A DNA stretch of 50,648 nt, from the NCBI RefSeq assembly GCF_000424305.1, contig NZ_AUJQ01000013.1:1-50648 (forward strand), in the 5' to 3' direction. Below are positions 1-7,650 of the stretch, piece by piece; position 1 is the stretch's first letter, and each line of letters begins with the position of its first letter. Source of the stretch: Pseudobutyrivibrio ruminis AD2017. GTDB lineage: Bacteria; Bacillota; Clostridia; Lachnospirales; Lachnospiraceae. The position numbers were made by a program, and so were the translations under genes. A model generated the notes under the pieces. The model did not search any database. It saw nothing but the letters and a program-made list of their open reading frames with translations, and had not been told where the DNA came from.

Positions 1-155
1 TAAATGAATTTCAAGGATACATGTTTTAAAAACTTGTATTAATTCAAGGTTTGTTTCACTGTTCAGTTATCAATCTTCGTTTGTTTGTTTTGCTCTGTGT
101 GACTTGCTGTCCCTCAGTGCTCGATTATAATATCACCTATATTTCCAGTTGTAAA
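1..155 (-). promoter_or_regulatory. Probable rRNA operon promoter and leader reading out of the left edge
   Basis: Read on the minus strand, TTTACA (150-155) and TATTAT (127-132) are separated by exactly 17 bp. The downstream sequence has the look of a Firmicute rRNA leader or spacer: an AAACAAACAAAC run and then TTGATAACTGAACAGTG (about 58-74), close to the TTGAAAACTGAACA segment common beside rRNA genes in this phylum. No rRNA gene lies inside the window, so the identification is an inference. The 16S gene would begin just left of base 1. Confidence 0.42.
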
Positions 156-402
156 CCCCTTTTTTACTATTTTCTCAAAGTAAATCTATTCGCGTGAATA
201 CGCCTATTTGTGTGAATTGTGCTAATTATTTAAACAACTCATTTTTAGTTACTTTTCCTAAATATATAAATAAGAAGAAACGCATTCTTGATGTGCAAAA
301 CTATCTTTATTCATATTTTTGATGTTTATAAAAGGTCAATGGGTGACCTTGGATTTAAAATATGATATAGTATGAATTACAAACTAAAAGGGGAATAAAA
401 TT
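156..402. other. Intergenic region before the first ParB-like gene
   Basis: AT-rich, without a credible ORF of its own. The only structure I can support is the palindrome at 332-350 and the parB-side promoter (343-371), described separately. Nothing else is recognisable between 156 and 331. Confidence 0.6.
332..371 (+). promoter_or_regulatory. Palindrome overlapping the promoter of the ParB-like gene
   Basis: AAGGTCA-ATGGG-TGACCTT (332-350) is a perfect 7-bp inverted repeat. Its right arm supplies a weak -35 (GTGACC, 343-348) placed 17 bp before TATAGT (366-371), so a protein bound here would control the gene at 403. Nearly the same sequence, AAGGTCAACGGGTGACC, recurs on the opposite strand at 8616-8632. 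It could be an autoregulatory operator or a centromere-like site. Confidence 0.45.
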
Positions 403-1308
403 ATGGATAATACAAAGATAATAAATATACCAGTTAAATATATAACCAAAAATCCTGATAACGAATCTATATTCAATATGAATGGAATTGAAGCTCTTGC
501 GAATAATATTAAAGAGGTTGGCTTCATCGGTTCTATTGATGTTATTGAAAATCATGAAACTAATACATATGAAATAATATCTGGACACAGACGTTTCGCT
601 GCTGCTGTAATGGCAGGCTTGGATGAAATTCCCGTTCATATTGAAACTGTAACAAGTGATATTGATAAAGCTAAAAAATTAATACGCTTAAATGTTAACA
701 ACCGTGAATTAAATCCATTAGATAAAGCCAGAGCTATTGATTATTATATAGATCATGTTCTGAAACCTGAGCAATTTAAGGGAAATACTCAGGATAAAAT
801 TGCTGAAGTGTTCGGTATTAGTGTAACTCAGGTAAAATACTTAAGACGTATATTAAAGTATCCAGATAAAATTCAACATTGGATTGGTGAAGGTAAACTT
901 TCATATGTTGGTATTTCAGAATTATCTAGTTTAGATGAGATTTTACAACAAGAGGCTGTTTCTATTATAGAGGAGTCATTAAAAAATAATGGCAATGAAC
1001 CTCTTACAAAAGCTGAAACACAAGCTTGCATTAAACATATAAAGCAAGCTAAAGAATTGGAAAATCAGTTAGATAATGAAATACAAAATTCCAATAAAAC
1101 AATAGATGAAATGAATGAGGCGGATAAGCTTGAATCGAACGCATGTTCTGCCGAAAATAAAAAACTTTCTTCTTTTCGCAATAAAACGGCACAAGGTTTT
1201 GAGATTCTTAATAATGCCTTTGATAATATTCCAGATGATGTTTCATTTCATGAAAAATCTGAAATTCTTGAGCAACTTGGTGCCCTATTAGACAAATTAA
1301 AAGTATAA
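403..1308 (+). CDS. ParB-family DNA-binding protein (first of two)
   Basis: The protein is 301 residues long. Residues about 6-95 form a ParB/Srx-type N-domain with the GHRRFAA motif at 61-67, the family's nucleotide-binding GxRRxRA box. Residues about 120-200 form the KorB/ParB helix-turn-helix region (DKIAEVFGISVTQVKYLRR). The C-terminal 100 residues are charged and helical and probably dimerise. ParB proteins bind centromere sites and work with ParA in DNA segregation; solitary relatives can act as regulators. This one is transcribed away from the parAB pair, has its own promoter with a palindrome and a ribosome site (AAAGGGG, 388-394), and is clearly not a duplicate of the neighbouring ParB. 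Family assignment is strong; a role in partition rather than regulation is inferred. Confidence 0.85.
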   Translation: MDNTKIINIPVKYITKNPDNESIFNMNGIEALANNIKEVGFIGSIDVIENHETNTYEIISGHRRFAAAVMAGLDEIPVHIETVTSDIDKAKKLIRLNVNNRELNPLDKARAIDYYIDHVLKPEQFKGNTQDKIAEVFGISVTQVKYLRRILKYPDKIQHWIGEGKLSYVGISELSSLDEILQQEAVSIIEESLKNNGNEPLTKAETQACIKHIKQAKELENQLDNEIQNSNKTIDEMNEADKLESNACSAENKKLSSFRNKTAQGFEILNNAFDNIPDDVSFHEKSEILEQLGALLDKLKV

Positions 1309-1311
1309 TAA

Positions 1312-1345
1312 AAGAGAGGGTTTAAAAAGCCCTCTCTTATTTTAT
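1312..1345. terminator. Bidirectional terminator between converging ParB genes
   Basis: AAGAGAGGG (1312-1320) pairs with CCCTCTCTT (1330-1338) across a 9-nt loop. A T-rich tail follows on the plus strand and an A/T tail on the minus strand, serving the converging genes ending at 1308 and 1342. Confidence 0.8.
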
Positions 1346-2262
1346 TCTCCACAAGCTTCTATTATCTTATCTAAGAAAATCTTTAATTCTTCAGCCTGTT
1401 CCTTTATTTCTTTTTTATCTTTTCTTTTGATTTTGATTTCATCGCTGTATGCTATAGATACAATTTTCTTGAATTTCTTGGAAAGCTTTTCAGGTTTATC
1501 ACTATCAGTTATTGTTTCGTCTTTATCTTCTTTTTCAACCTTTGGTTGTAAGTTAGCTATAAGCTCATCTATTTGCTTGTTACTAACGTGACCTTCTTCT
1601 TCAAGTATCTCTAAAACATCCTTGCAAAAATCATCTATTTTATCAAGCGCTATTAAAGAGTAGTTATCAATCAATGAATACCAAGCTATCTCATCATAGG
1701 CACACAGTTCCTGGAGCTCTTTTGGTAAAGTTAATATCTTCTTATATCTGTATAGCATGGTTTTTTTATATCCAAACTGTTTTGCAAGTTCCTGGTCCAT
1801 ACTTCCCTTAAAGCCTTCTCTTCTAAGGATGCTTTCGTACTCGCTAATATTACGAGCGATATATAAAGGAGCTTCTCTTCTTTGTGTGTTTAAATAAATA
1901 AGATTCTTTTTGATCTGGTCTTCATTATTAGGAAGTGCCATTATTTGGCAAGTTACTTTTTTCTTTCCTAAATCCTTTAATGCTTTAACTCTGGTATGGC
2001 CAGATGCAATCAGATATCTACCATCTTCCTTTTTATATACAATAGGAGGTGCTGTTAATTTTGATTCATCAATTGTGTTTTTAATTCGCTCTAAATCGTG
2101 GTATCCAAATAAAAATTCATTGTTTTCATCAAAATCAAGTAACTCTAACGCTATATCAGCAACTATCTCTGATGTATTAGGTGTGTCAGTTTCTCTAGAT
2201 GTTAAATCTCTAAGAGACATTGTCTCTTGCTTTTTAGCAAATCTGTTTACTCTTTCAGCCAT
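1342..2262 (-). CDS. parB: Partition protein ParB (second ParB paralogue)
   Basis: The protein has 306 residues. The ParB N-domain covers about 35-125, with ASGHTRVKA at 86-94 as the nucleotide-binding box, followed by a helix-turn-helix segment (about 155-185; LAKQFGYKKTMLYRYKKIL) and a Lys/Glu-rich C-terminal region. It lies 10 bp downstream of parA in the same direction, with a clear ribosome site (AAGGAGG) in the gap, so the two form a parAB operon. ParB would load on the centromere and stimulate ParA ATPase to segregate the replicon. The unstructured first 30 residues probably include the short ParA-activating peptide with basic residues. Sequence similarity to the ParB at 403 is limited to the core domain. 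Confidence 0.88.
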   Translation of the reverse strand: MAERVNRFAKKQETMSLRDLTSRETDTPNTSEIVADIALELLDFDENNEFLFGYHDLERIKNTIDESKLTAPPIVYKKEDGRYLIASGHTRVKALKDLGKKKVTCQIMALPNNEDQIKKNLIYLNTQRREAPLYIARNISEYESILRREGFKGSMDQELAKQFGYKKTMLYRYKKILTLPKELQELCAYDEIAWYSLIDNYSLIALDKIDDFCKDVLEILEEEGHVSNKQIDELIANLQPKVEKEDKDETITDSDKPEKLSKKFKKIVSIAYSDEIKIKRKDKKEIKEQAEELKIFLDKIIEACGE

Positions 2263-2272
2263 TTTTTCCTCC

Positions 2273-3043
2273 TTAACCTATTATTTCCTTTATAATAAAA
2301 TCTGCAATCTTAGAGTATTCAAGAGAAGAAATGTGACCTGGCTTTCTTTTTGAAACAGGTACGCCATCAACTTCGCCCTTTGAAACCTCTACTGATAAAG
2401 GAATTTCTCCAAGAACATCGTACTCGTCTCGTAAAACTTCTGTTATATCCTTACAATCGTTATTTCTGGCAATCTTTGAAATGATGATTCCAAGAAATTT
2501 TGTTGGGTACATGTATTTGTTTCTATAACGGTTAATAACCTTTGCGTAATATTCAATACCTCTCATAGCCTGATAACCTGGTTCTACGCAACCAATAATA
2601 TAATCAGAAGCTGCAATATCGTTTACAGAAATGATTCCAAGTGATGGGAGGCAGTCGATACATACAAAATCGTACTCGTCTGCAACCTTATTTATCTCAT
2701 TTTTAATTAATTTATCGTTTCCAGGACGAGAAACGAAGTCTAAATCTCCGTTTGCCATTGAAATATCAGTTGGGATGATAGCTAATGTTCCTTCTTCATT
2801 TAGAGGGATGATACAATCGTGTATATCCAATTTGCCATCTACATCGTATAGAAGAGCAGATAAGTTTTTTTCTTCATAATCTTCTGGCACAAGCCCTGCG
2901 ATTATTGTAAGAGATGCCTGTGGGTCTGAATCTATCATTAAAACCCTGTGTCCCTTCATTGATAATTGAGTTGCAATGTTAAATGTGCTTGTTGTTTTTG
3001 CAACTCCACCTTTTTGATTTCCAAAAATGATAGTTTTTGCCAT
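2273..3043 (-). CDS. parA: Partition ATPase ParA
   Basis: The protein has 256 residues and is a deviant-Walker ATPase of the ParA/Soj family. The signature KGGVAKTT is at 11-18, the MIDSDPQAS segment (A' motif) at about 37-45, and the Walker B FVCIDCLP near 126-133. There is no N-terminal DNA-binding extension, so it is the short (type Ib/Soj-like) form, which does not usually repress its own promoter; control would fall to ParB or another protein. The start has a strong ribosome site (GGAGG). Three inverted repeats lie in the 75 bp upstream. ParB follows 10 bp downstream. It would form nucleoid-associated gradients that position plasmid copies. Confidence 0.93.
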   Translation of the reverse strand: MAKTIIFGNQKGGVAKTTSTFNIATQLSMKGHRVLMIDSDPQASLTIIAGLVPEDYEEKNLSALLYDVDGKLDIHDCIIPLNEEGTLAIIPTDISMANGDLDFVSRPGNDKLIKNEINKVADEYDFVCIDCLPSLGIISVNDIAASDYIIGCVEPGYQAMRGIEYYAKVINRYRNKYMYPTKFLGIIISKIARNNDCKDITEVLRDEYDVLGEIPLSVEVSKGEVDGVPVSKRKPGHISSLEYSKIADFIIKEIIG

Positions 3044-3063
3044 GATTCCTCCTATTTTCGTAG

Positions 3064-3115
3064 TTCACATTGTGAAATCATTGTTAATTTTTTAACAGAA
3101 TGTTCATAATGTGAA
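3064..3115. promoter_or_regulatory. Three palindromes upstream of parA (candidate parS/operator cluster)
   Basis: TTCACA-T-TGTGAA (3064-3076, perfect), TGTTAA-TTTT-TTAACA (3082-3097, perfect) and TTCATAATGTGAA (3103-3115, one mismatch) lie in 52 bp directly upstream of parA. The outer two are copies of one 13-bp site with start points 39 bp apart. Position and symmetry fit ParB binding sites serving as centromere and operator, but no canonical parS 16-mer is present. Confidence 0.5.
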
Positions 3116-3117
3116 AA

Positions 3118-3774
3118 CTATTTCATGTGTTTTCTTAAATAGTCCGTATCTGATAAGAAAGAACTATTATCAATCGAGTGAGTTTGCTCAAAATCTCTTA
3201 ATGAGAAAGTCTCTAGATTTATATTATCTAACAAATCGTCGATATCATCAAGAGGAAGTTTACCTAAATCTTCTTTATTATATTTTTCTATATTATTCTC
3301 ATTTGGATTTTCATTTATATTTCCATTTGTTTTTTTATTGATTTTCTTTTTACTGTTTTCTTTTGAAGTATTAAATTTTTTCCAAAGACTATCAGTATAA
3401 ACATTGTCTGGCAAGTACTTAACATTGTAGCATTCTAAAATCATCAACATAATATAAGGTGCACATTTACCAGAACCGTTACACCAATTTTCTATAGTTC
3501 GAATCGGAATACAAAAACGATGGGAGATGGAAGCTTTCTTTATTTTATTATCATCTAAAAAATCAGAAAAACAATAATGAGAATATTTATGTATATATCG
3601 AAGAGTATCATATATTAAATCTAAATCTAAAGCGTATTTGTATAGATCTATATACTCCTTTGATTTGATACTAGTAATAGAATTATAAAACGAAGAAAAC
3701 TCTTCGTAGTCACAAGATACATTCCAGATTTTATGGAAAATTCTATCTGGGATAATGATATTATTTACCTTCAT
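3118..3774 (-). CDS. Helix-turn-helix protein of the replication/partition module
   Basis: The protein has 218 residues and no enzyme motif. Residues about 75-130 resemble a small HTH domain seen in Lachnospiraceae plasmid and phage proteins: SISHRFCIPIRTIENWCNGS followed by CAPYIMLMILE, matching the pattern of a factor that follows an ordered amphipathic helix pair. The first 70 residues are helical. Residues 135-185 are a low-complexity Asn/Lys/Glu stretch, and the end is acidic. It lies between rep and parA on the same strand and probably controls copy number, partition or conjugation genes. The ribosome site is weak (GGAAGG). A promoter and a hairpin lie upstream in the gap after rep. The specific function is unknown. 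Confidence 0.6.
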   Translation of the reverse strand: MKVNNIIIPDRIFHKIWNVSCDYEEFSSFYNSITSIKSKEYIDLYKYALDLDLIYDTLRYIHKYSHYCFSDFLDDNKIKKASISHRFCIPIRTIENWCNGSGKCAPYIMLMILECYNVKYLPDNVYTDSLWKKFNTSKENSKKKINKKTNGNINENPNENNIEKYNKEDLGKLPLDDIDDLLDNINLETFSLRDFEQTHSIDNSSFLSDTDYLRKHMK

Positions 3775-3810
3775 ATTAGCCTTCCGTGAAACATTTTTAT
3801 TTATTTGTTT

Positions 3811-3840
3811 AAAAGAAAAACACCACCATATTGGTGGTGT
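3811..3840 (-). terminator. Terminator of rep (minus strand)
   Basis: Read on the minus strand, ACACCACC-AATAT-GGTGGTGT (3840-3820) is followed by TTTTTCTTTT (3820-3811). This is a strong intrinsic terminator about 100 bp after the rep stop codon. A promoter-like pair lies only a few bases upstream, so it could alternatively act as a leader hairpin for the HTH gene. Confidence 0.75.
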
Positions 3841-3851
3841 AATATATTATA

Positions 3852-3880
3852 ATAATACAATTAAAATCCGATAAAATCAA
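3852..3880 (-). promoter_or_regulatory. Promoter candidate for the HTH gene
   Basis: On the minus strand TTGATT (3880-3875) and TATTAT (3857-3852) are separated by exactly 17 bp. The -35 lies inside a CGATAAAATCAAGGGC element that resembles repeats in the origin. Transcription would start near 3845, directly before the hairpin at 3840-3820. Confidence 0.5.
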
Positions 3881-3945
3881 GGGCTAACGCTAATAGAGAT
3901 TTTGAAGTATTTATAAACAAGAACAGACAAATGTTTCACGGAAAA

Positions 3946-5370
3946 TTAATTACCTAAAAGCCTCTTTTCAAGAATATCAATATCATCATCTCGCTGCTCA
4001 AAATTATTAAAACTATTGTTTTTAGCTTTCTTTGAAATGGTTTCATCAAGTGATGTGCCCTGCGCAATCATTTTGCAAATGTAACCAACACGATCTCTGA
4101 TATTATCTAACGCATCAACCTCGGAACGTTTTTTGAATGCTGTAATGATTTCCATCATATAAACACTATCTTTTCCATTTCTTCGAGCTGCATCAGCAAT
4201 TCGTTTAATCTCGTCTTCATTAAAATCAAGTTTTGAAAGAGCGATGATAGTTTTAATTTCATTAAATAGATCATCTTCAGCAACATCTTCTACTTTATAA
4301 GAAGTTGCTTCGATATATTTCTTGCTGGAAACTATGAATGAATAACCCTGAGTTACTCCATGTGCAAGGATAGGTTTATATTCGAAAGTGAAATCACATT
4401 CTGGAACAGCATTAATACTTTCGTAAGCTGGTTTAAGTACACGTCTTTCAATGTCAGCCTTTTTGTAAGACTGAGGAATAGAAAACTGATGCTTCAGCTC
4501 TTCCAAAGAAATGTTAAATATACCTGGTGTTGCATTAGGATATTCTCTGTAATTCTTTTTGTTTTCCAAATACCAATAAAGAGCAATTGTATATTTACCC
4601 TGAAGTTGAGTAGTAACTTCAAGAGCTCCATAAGCTCCATGAACTAATTGAGAACATAAAGCTAAATCTTTAAAGAAATCTGATGGGGCAAATTCAATAT
4701 ATGCAGTTTCACCCTTCTTACCTTTATGATATCTAAGAATATTGAACCATGGTACAATAATTTCATCTTCGCCATCAGGACCTAAGTCTTCAAATAGAAG
4801 ATGACGATTTTTTAATTTTTCTGTACCAGATCTAAAAATAGCATATAAATACTTTTCGTCTGAATATTTTGAAAATTTAAAAAAATCTGAAGGTTCTATT
4901 CTATATGTACGGTCATCCGGAAAAGAAGACATGGTTCCAAGAATAGCATCAAAAACAATATTCTCATCAGTGGAAAACTCCATCTTACAATTCATGATAA
5001 GAGCATCAGTTCTATATGCAATACCAACACCACCTTTTTTAAGTGGATGTTTGTTATCCTGTAATGCAAGAAGCTTTAATAATGTAAGATGAGAATTATC
5101 ATTGAAAGTTTCAACTAGATTATCTATAGAAATAGCTTCTTTAATATATTGTCTAATCTGTTCATCATCATCTGATAAAACAGATGCTCCACTTGGATCA
5201 ACTATGTCAGTAATTTGTTCATCCTGATCAATAATCTTTCCTTGTGAGGTATAGGAAGTTTGGTGTGGAATCTGTCCTATGTTATGAGTTAAAGGTTCAT
5301 CAATAAAATCACCTGTCACAGGATCAACCACTCTGTAGTTTCCATTTTTATCTTGTCGTTTAATCGCCAT
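3946..5370 (-). CDS. Rep_3 (RepB)-family replication initiator
   Basis: The protein has 474 residues. Residues about 100-360 carry the double winged-helix fold of iteron-binding Rep proteins. Diagnostic stretches are ALYWYLENKKN followed by FNISLEELKHQFSIP with YKKADIERRVLKPAYESINA, the conserved core of pfam Rep_3, and a FEYKPI strand. An acidic N-terminus (1-95) and a C-terminal helical tail (about 365-474) are extra, making it longer than typical plasmid Reps (about 250-350). It reads away from the iteron array directly upstream. Its promoter contains an iteron and is followed by an inverted repeat, so autorepression by dimers is likely. The start has an AGGGG ribosome site. It would open the origin and load helicase. 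Confidence 0.9.
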   Translation of the reverse strand: MAIKRQDKNGNYRVVDPVTGDFIDEPLTHNIGQIPHQTSYTSQGKIIDQDEQITDIVDPSGASVLSDDDEQIRQYIKEAISIDNLVETFNDNSHLTLLKLLALQDNKHPLKKGGVGIAYRTDALIMNCKMEFSTDENIVFDAILGTMSSFPDDRTYRIEPSDFFKFSKYSDEKYLYAIFRSGTEKLKNRHLLFEDLGPDGEDEIIVPWFNILRYHKGKKGETAYIEFAPSDFFKDLALCSQLVHGAYGALEVTTQLQGKYTIALYWYLENKKNYREYPNATPGIFNISLEELKHQFSIPQSYKKADIERRVLKPAYESINAVPECDFTFEYKPILAHGVTQGYSFIVSSKKYIEATSYKVEDVAEDDLFNEIKTIIALSKLDFNEDEIKRIADAARRNGKDSVYMMEIITAFKKRSEVDALDNIRDRVGYICKMIAQGTSLDETISKKAKNNSFNNFEQRDDDIDILEKRLLGN

Positions 5371-5384
5371 TATTTATTCCCCTA

Positions 5385-5444
5385 TGTGACATGAATTTTT
5401 TATGTCATGTTTTATATTATAGTGATTTGTCATAAGAAATTCAA
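5385..5444 (-). promoter_or_regulatory. rep promoter with embedded iteron and dimer operator
   Basis: On the minus strand TTGAAT (5444-5439) and TATAAT (5421-5416) have a 17-bp spacer. The spacer holds an iteron core (GTGATTTGTCATA on the plus strand, 5422-5434). Between the -10 and the start codon lies an inverted repeat of the iteron core, TGACAT (5387-5392) and ATGTCA (5402-5407). This is the standard layout in which Rep monomers bind iterons and Rep dimers repress the gene. Confidence 0.75.
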
Positions 5445-6343
5445 ATTAAATATGACAAAATAGTATAAAGACATAGTTTTACAAGTGTGTTTTTTGTCAT
5501 ATCTAGGTCCTGATAAACATTTAGTGTGTTTTTTGTCATATGTAAATGAGTAAACATTGCCCTCAAATGCCTATAAATACAGGCTTCCCATAGATATAAT
5601 TTTAGGTGTGAAATCTGTCATATATATGTAGTGTAAACAAGTCTTCTGGATAGTGGTGTGAAATTTGTCACCTTTACAGTATAAAAACAATATATAGGTG
5701 TGTTTTTTGTCATATATACTGCATACTAAATATGCCTGTAAAGCCCGTAAAATCAACGTTTTTCGCAGGTTAATCTACTAGTGTGAAATCTGTCATATCT
5801 AGCACTATATGTCAAGTTCCTATTTTGTCATTTCTGGTGTGATTTTTGTCATATATATAGTAAAACAGCGTAAAATCAACGTTTTTTAAAGATGATTTAT
5901 ATAACTTCCATAGGTGTAGAATCTGTCACATTAAAATTCCCCATTTTCTAGGCATAAAACTTAGGTGTGAAATCTGTCATATATATGTCATTGTGTGGAA
6001 TTTGTCATATATGGTGTGGAATTTGACATAAATCCGATAAAATCAGCACTTATTAGCAATTACAATTTAGATATGACATTATATAAGCTAAACAGATATG
6101 TCAGGTGTATTATTTGTCATATGTGGTGTGGAATTTGACACATTTTCCCTTAAGCCTTGAAAAATAGGGATATTTTAAAGATATGCCAGAAAGCTAAATA
6201 ATAAGATATGTCAAGAGAAGGAAATGTCATATGTGGTGTATTTTATGTCATATATCGGATTTTATTTGTCATTGATTGAATAGTTAAATGACACTTATAG
6301 TAGATAAAGTGTCATAAACTGGGGTGTAAACTGTCATAAGAAA
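5422..6343 (+). other. Replication origin: iteron array
   Basis: About fifteen direct copies of a 20-bp element, consensus GTGTGAAATCTGTCATATAT, start at 5485, 5524, 5606, 5656, 5698, 5781, 5837, 5914, 5965, 5993, 6014, 6105, 6126, 6236 and 6324, with a partial copy at 5422. The invariant core is TGTCAT. All copies have the same orientation. Spacing is irregular (21 to 110 bp), unlike the tight arrays of small plasmids, and three pairs are close (21-28 bp). Some copies have TGACA instead of TGTCA. Additional isolated TGTCAT or ATGACA cores fall between them. No exact DnaA box was seen. Short ORFs across the array are not believable genes. Confidence 0.88.
5746..5887 (+). repeat. 18-bp direct repeat inside the origin
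   Basis: CGTAAAATCAACGTTTTT occurs exactly at 5746-5763 and 5869-5886. Related elements are CGATAAAATCAGC (6035-6047), CGATAAAATCAAGGGC (3869-3884) and, inverted, GCCTTGATTTTAC (6354-6366). It is a second repeat family, distinct from the iterons, and could bind another initiator or host factor. Confidence 0.6.
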
Positions 6344-6350
6344 AATCCTG

Positions 6351-6377
6351 AAAGCCTTGATTTTACTGGGCTTTTTT
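6351..6377. terminator. Terminator-like hairpin at the end of the origin
   Basis: AAAGCC (6351-6356) pairs with GGCTTT (6369-6374) across a 12-nt loop and is followed by a T run on the plus strand. It would insulate the origin from transcription. The stem is short, so the call is tentative. Confidence 0.45.
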
Positions 6378-6473
6378 AGTAGATGCTATACATTCTATAC
6401 ATAATTATACTTACTATACTAATCTATCTAAACAGATAGAGCACAAAAAAACATAATAATTTGAAGATATATC

Positions 6474-7553
6474 TTATATGACAACTTGGTTCTTTCCATT
6501 TTGTTTACCATAATATAATTTAGTATCTGCTTCTTCCATCATTTGTTCTAGAGAATTAGATGGTGAATATAATGATATGCCAATTGTTACAGTTACAAAA
6601 ACAGAAACATTGTTTTTATATATAATTGGATCTTTTGCTATATCATTTCTAATACGTTCAGCTGCAGCTTTTGATTTTTCAATATCTGTTTTTAATAGAA
6701 CTAATATTTCTTCTCCACCCCATCTAAATACATAATCATCTTTTTTAACACCAGTAGAGATAGTATGAGCAACGTATTTTAAAACTTCATCACCGCACTC
6801 ATGTCCATAGGTGTCATTTACATGTTTAAAATCATCTATATCAATCATCAGAAGACAGAATGTAGAATGATTCTTTATTGCATCATCCATGGCTTCGTTT
6901 ATATAGAGATTCATTGCGCGACGGTTTAATAGATGAGTAAGAGTGTCATAATTAATATGCTTTTCCAATTCCTCTACGAGATATTTTCCACCGAAATAGG
7001 TAATGAAAAGAAGAGTAGCAGTGGATAAACCAATACAAAACAGTCGTAATATGAATGTTGGCCAAAACAGTGGATCATTTAATGAGAGAAAAAGATATTC
7101 ACCATTAATGAACCAGGATATGACAGTTGAAATAATAAGTGCAAAGCTGATGATTGAGGTAAACTTAATATCGAAAAAAACAATTGTAAGAGCAATAAAA
7201 AAGAAGATATAAGCCCACCATTCTCTGTCTGCAATAAGATATGTAATGTAATTCCACTGGGCGAATACCAGAATTCCAACATATAGTTTGGACATTAGGA
7301 TTCTGTGTGGTTTAATTAAGCCATTTTCATCATGGCTTGTTTTAAGAAGATAGATAGCAAAGCAAAGATAGAAGAGGTTTATAAAATCGTATATTACTAA
7401 AGGAATGACAGGGACCAAAGGCCACCATCCTGCCAGCTTAAAAAACGTAAATACGAAGGCAGATGTAGTGGCACCAGTTAAAGGTAAAATAATAATGATT
7501 TTATAAGCTCTATTAATGTATGCATCAATGGCAGAAATCTCGTACATGTCCAT
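6474..7553 (-). CDS. Membrane-bound diguanylate cyclase (GGDEF)
   Basis: The protein has 359 residues. Residues about 15-200 contain five or six hydrophobic segments without an obvious ligand domain. Residues about 200-359 are a GGDEF domain that makes cyclic di-GMP from two GTP. It carries YDTLTHLLNRRAM near 200-212, MIDIDDFKHVNDTYGHECGD near 237-256 and the active-site FRWGGEE near 275-281. The GGEE variant is compatible with activity. The usual RxxD inhibitory site five residues upstream is KKDD here, so product inhibition may be weakened. The start has an AGGAG site. Neighbours do not suggest a target, though c-di-GMP often governs attachment and a pilus locus lies 8 kb away. Confidence 0.88.
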   Translation of the reverse strand: MDMYEISAIDAYINRAYKIIIILPLTGATTSAFVFTFFKLAGWWPLVPVIPLVIYDFINLFYLCFAIYLLKTSHDENGLIKPHRILMSKLYVGILVFAQWNYITYLIADREWWAYIFFFIALTIVFFDIKFTSIISFALIISTVISWFINGEYLFLSLNDPLFWPTFILRLFCIGLSTATLLFITYFGGKYLVEELEKHINYDTLTHLLNRRAMNLYINEAMDDAIKNHSTFCLLMIDIDDFKHVNDTYGHECGDEVLKYVAHTISTGVKKDDYVFRWGGEEILVLLKTDIEKSKAAAERIRNDIAKDPIIYKNNVSVFVTVTIGISLYSPSNSLEQMMEEADTKLYYGKQNGKNQVVI

Positions 7554-7650
7554 AAAAAACTCCTAAACGTATAGGTTGAAAGAATGCGATACTAATATGA
7601 TTATATAATGAAGAAATGTAGATATTTTTAATAAAGTGTGAAATAAATAT

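Larger units (their letters stand above)
3782..3943. repeat. 13-bp inverted repeat pair containing parS-like half sites
   Basis: TTCCGTGAAACAT (3782-3794) and its exact complement ATGTTTCACGGAA (3931-3943) flank the gap between rep and the HTH gene. Each contains nine bases (CGTGAAACA / TGTTTCACG) identical to one half of the canonical chromosomal parS palindrome. A promoter and a hairpin lie between them. Confidence 0.5.

Noticed and set aside
5571-5756. 61-codon minus-strand ORF in the origin
   Set aside because: It consists of iteron sequence, has no ribosome site and no protein-like composition.
5422-6343. CRISPR array
   Set aside because: Repeats are only about 20 bp, degenerate, irregularly spaced by 21-110 bp and lie upstream of a Rep gene; no cas genes. 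They are iterons.
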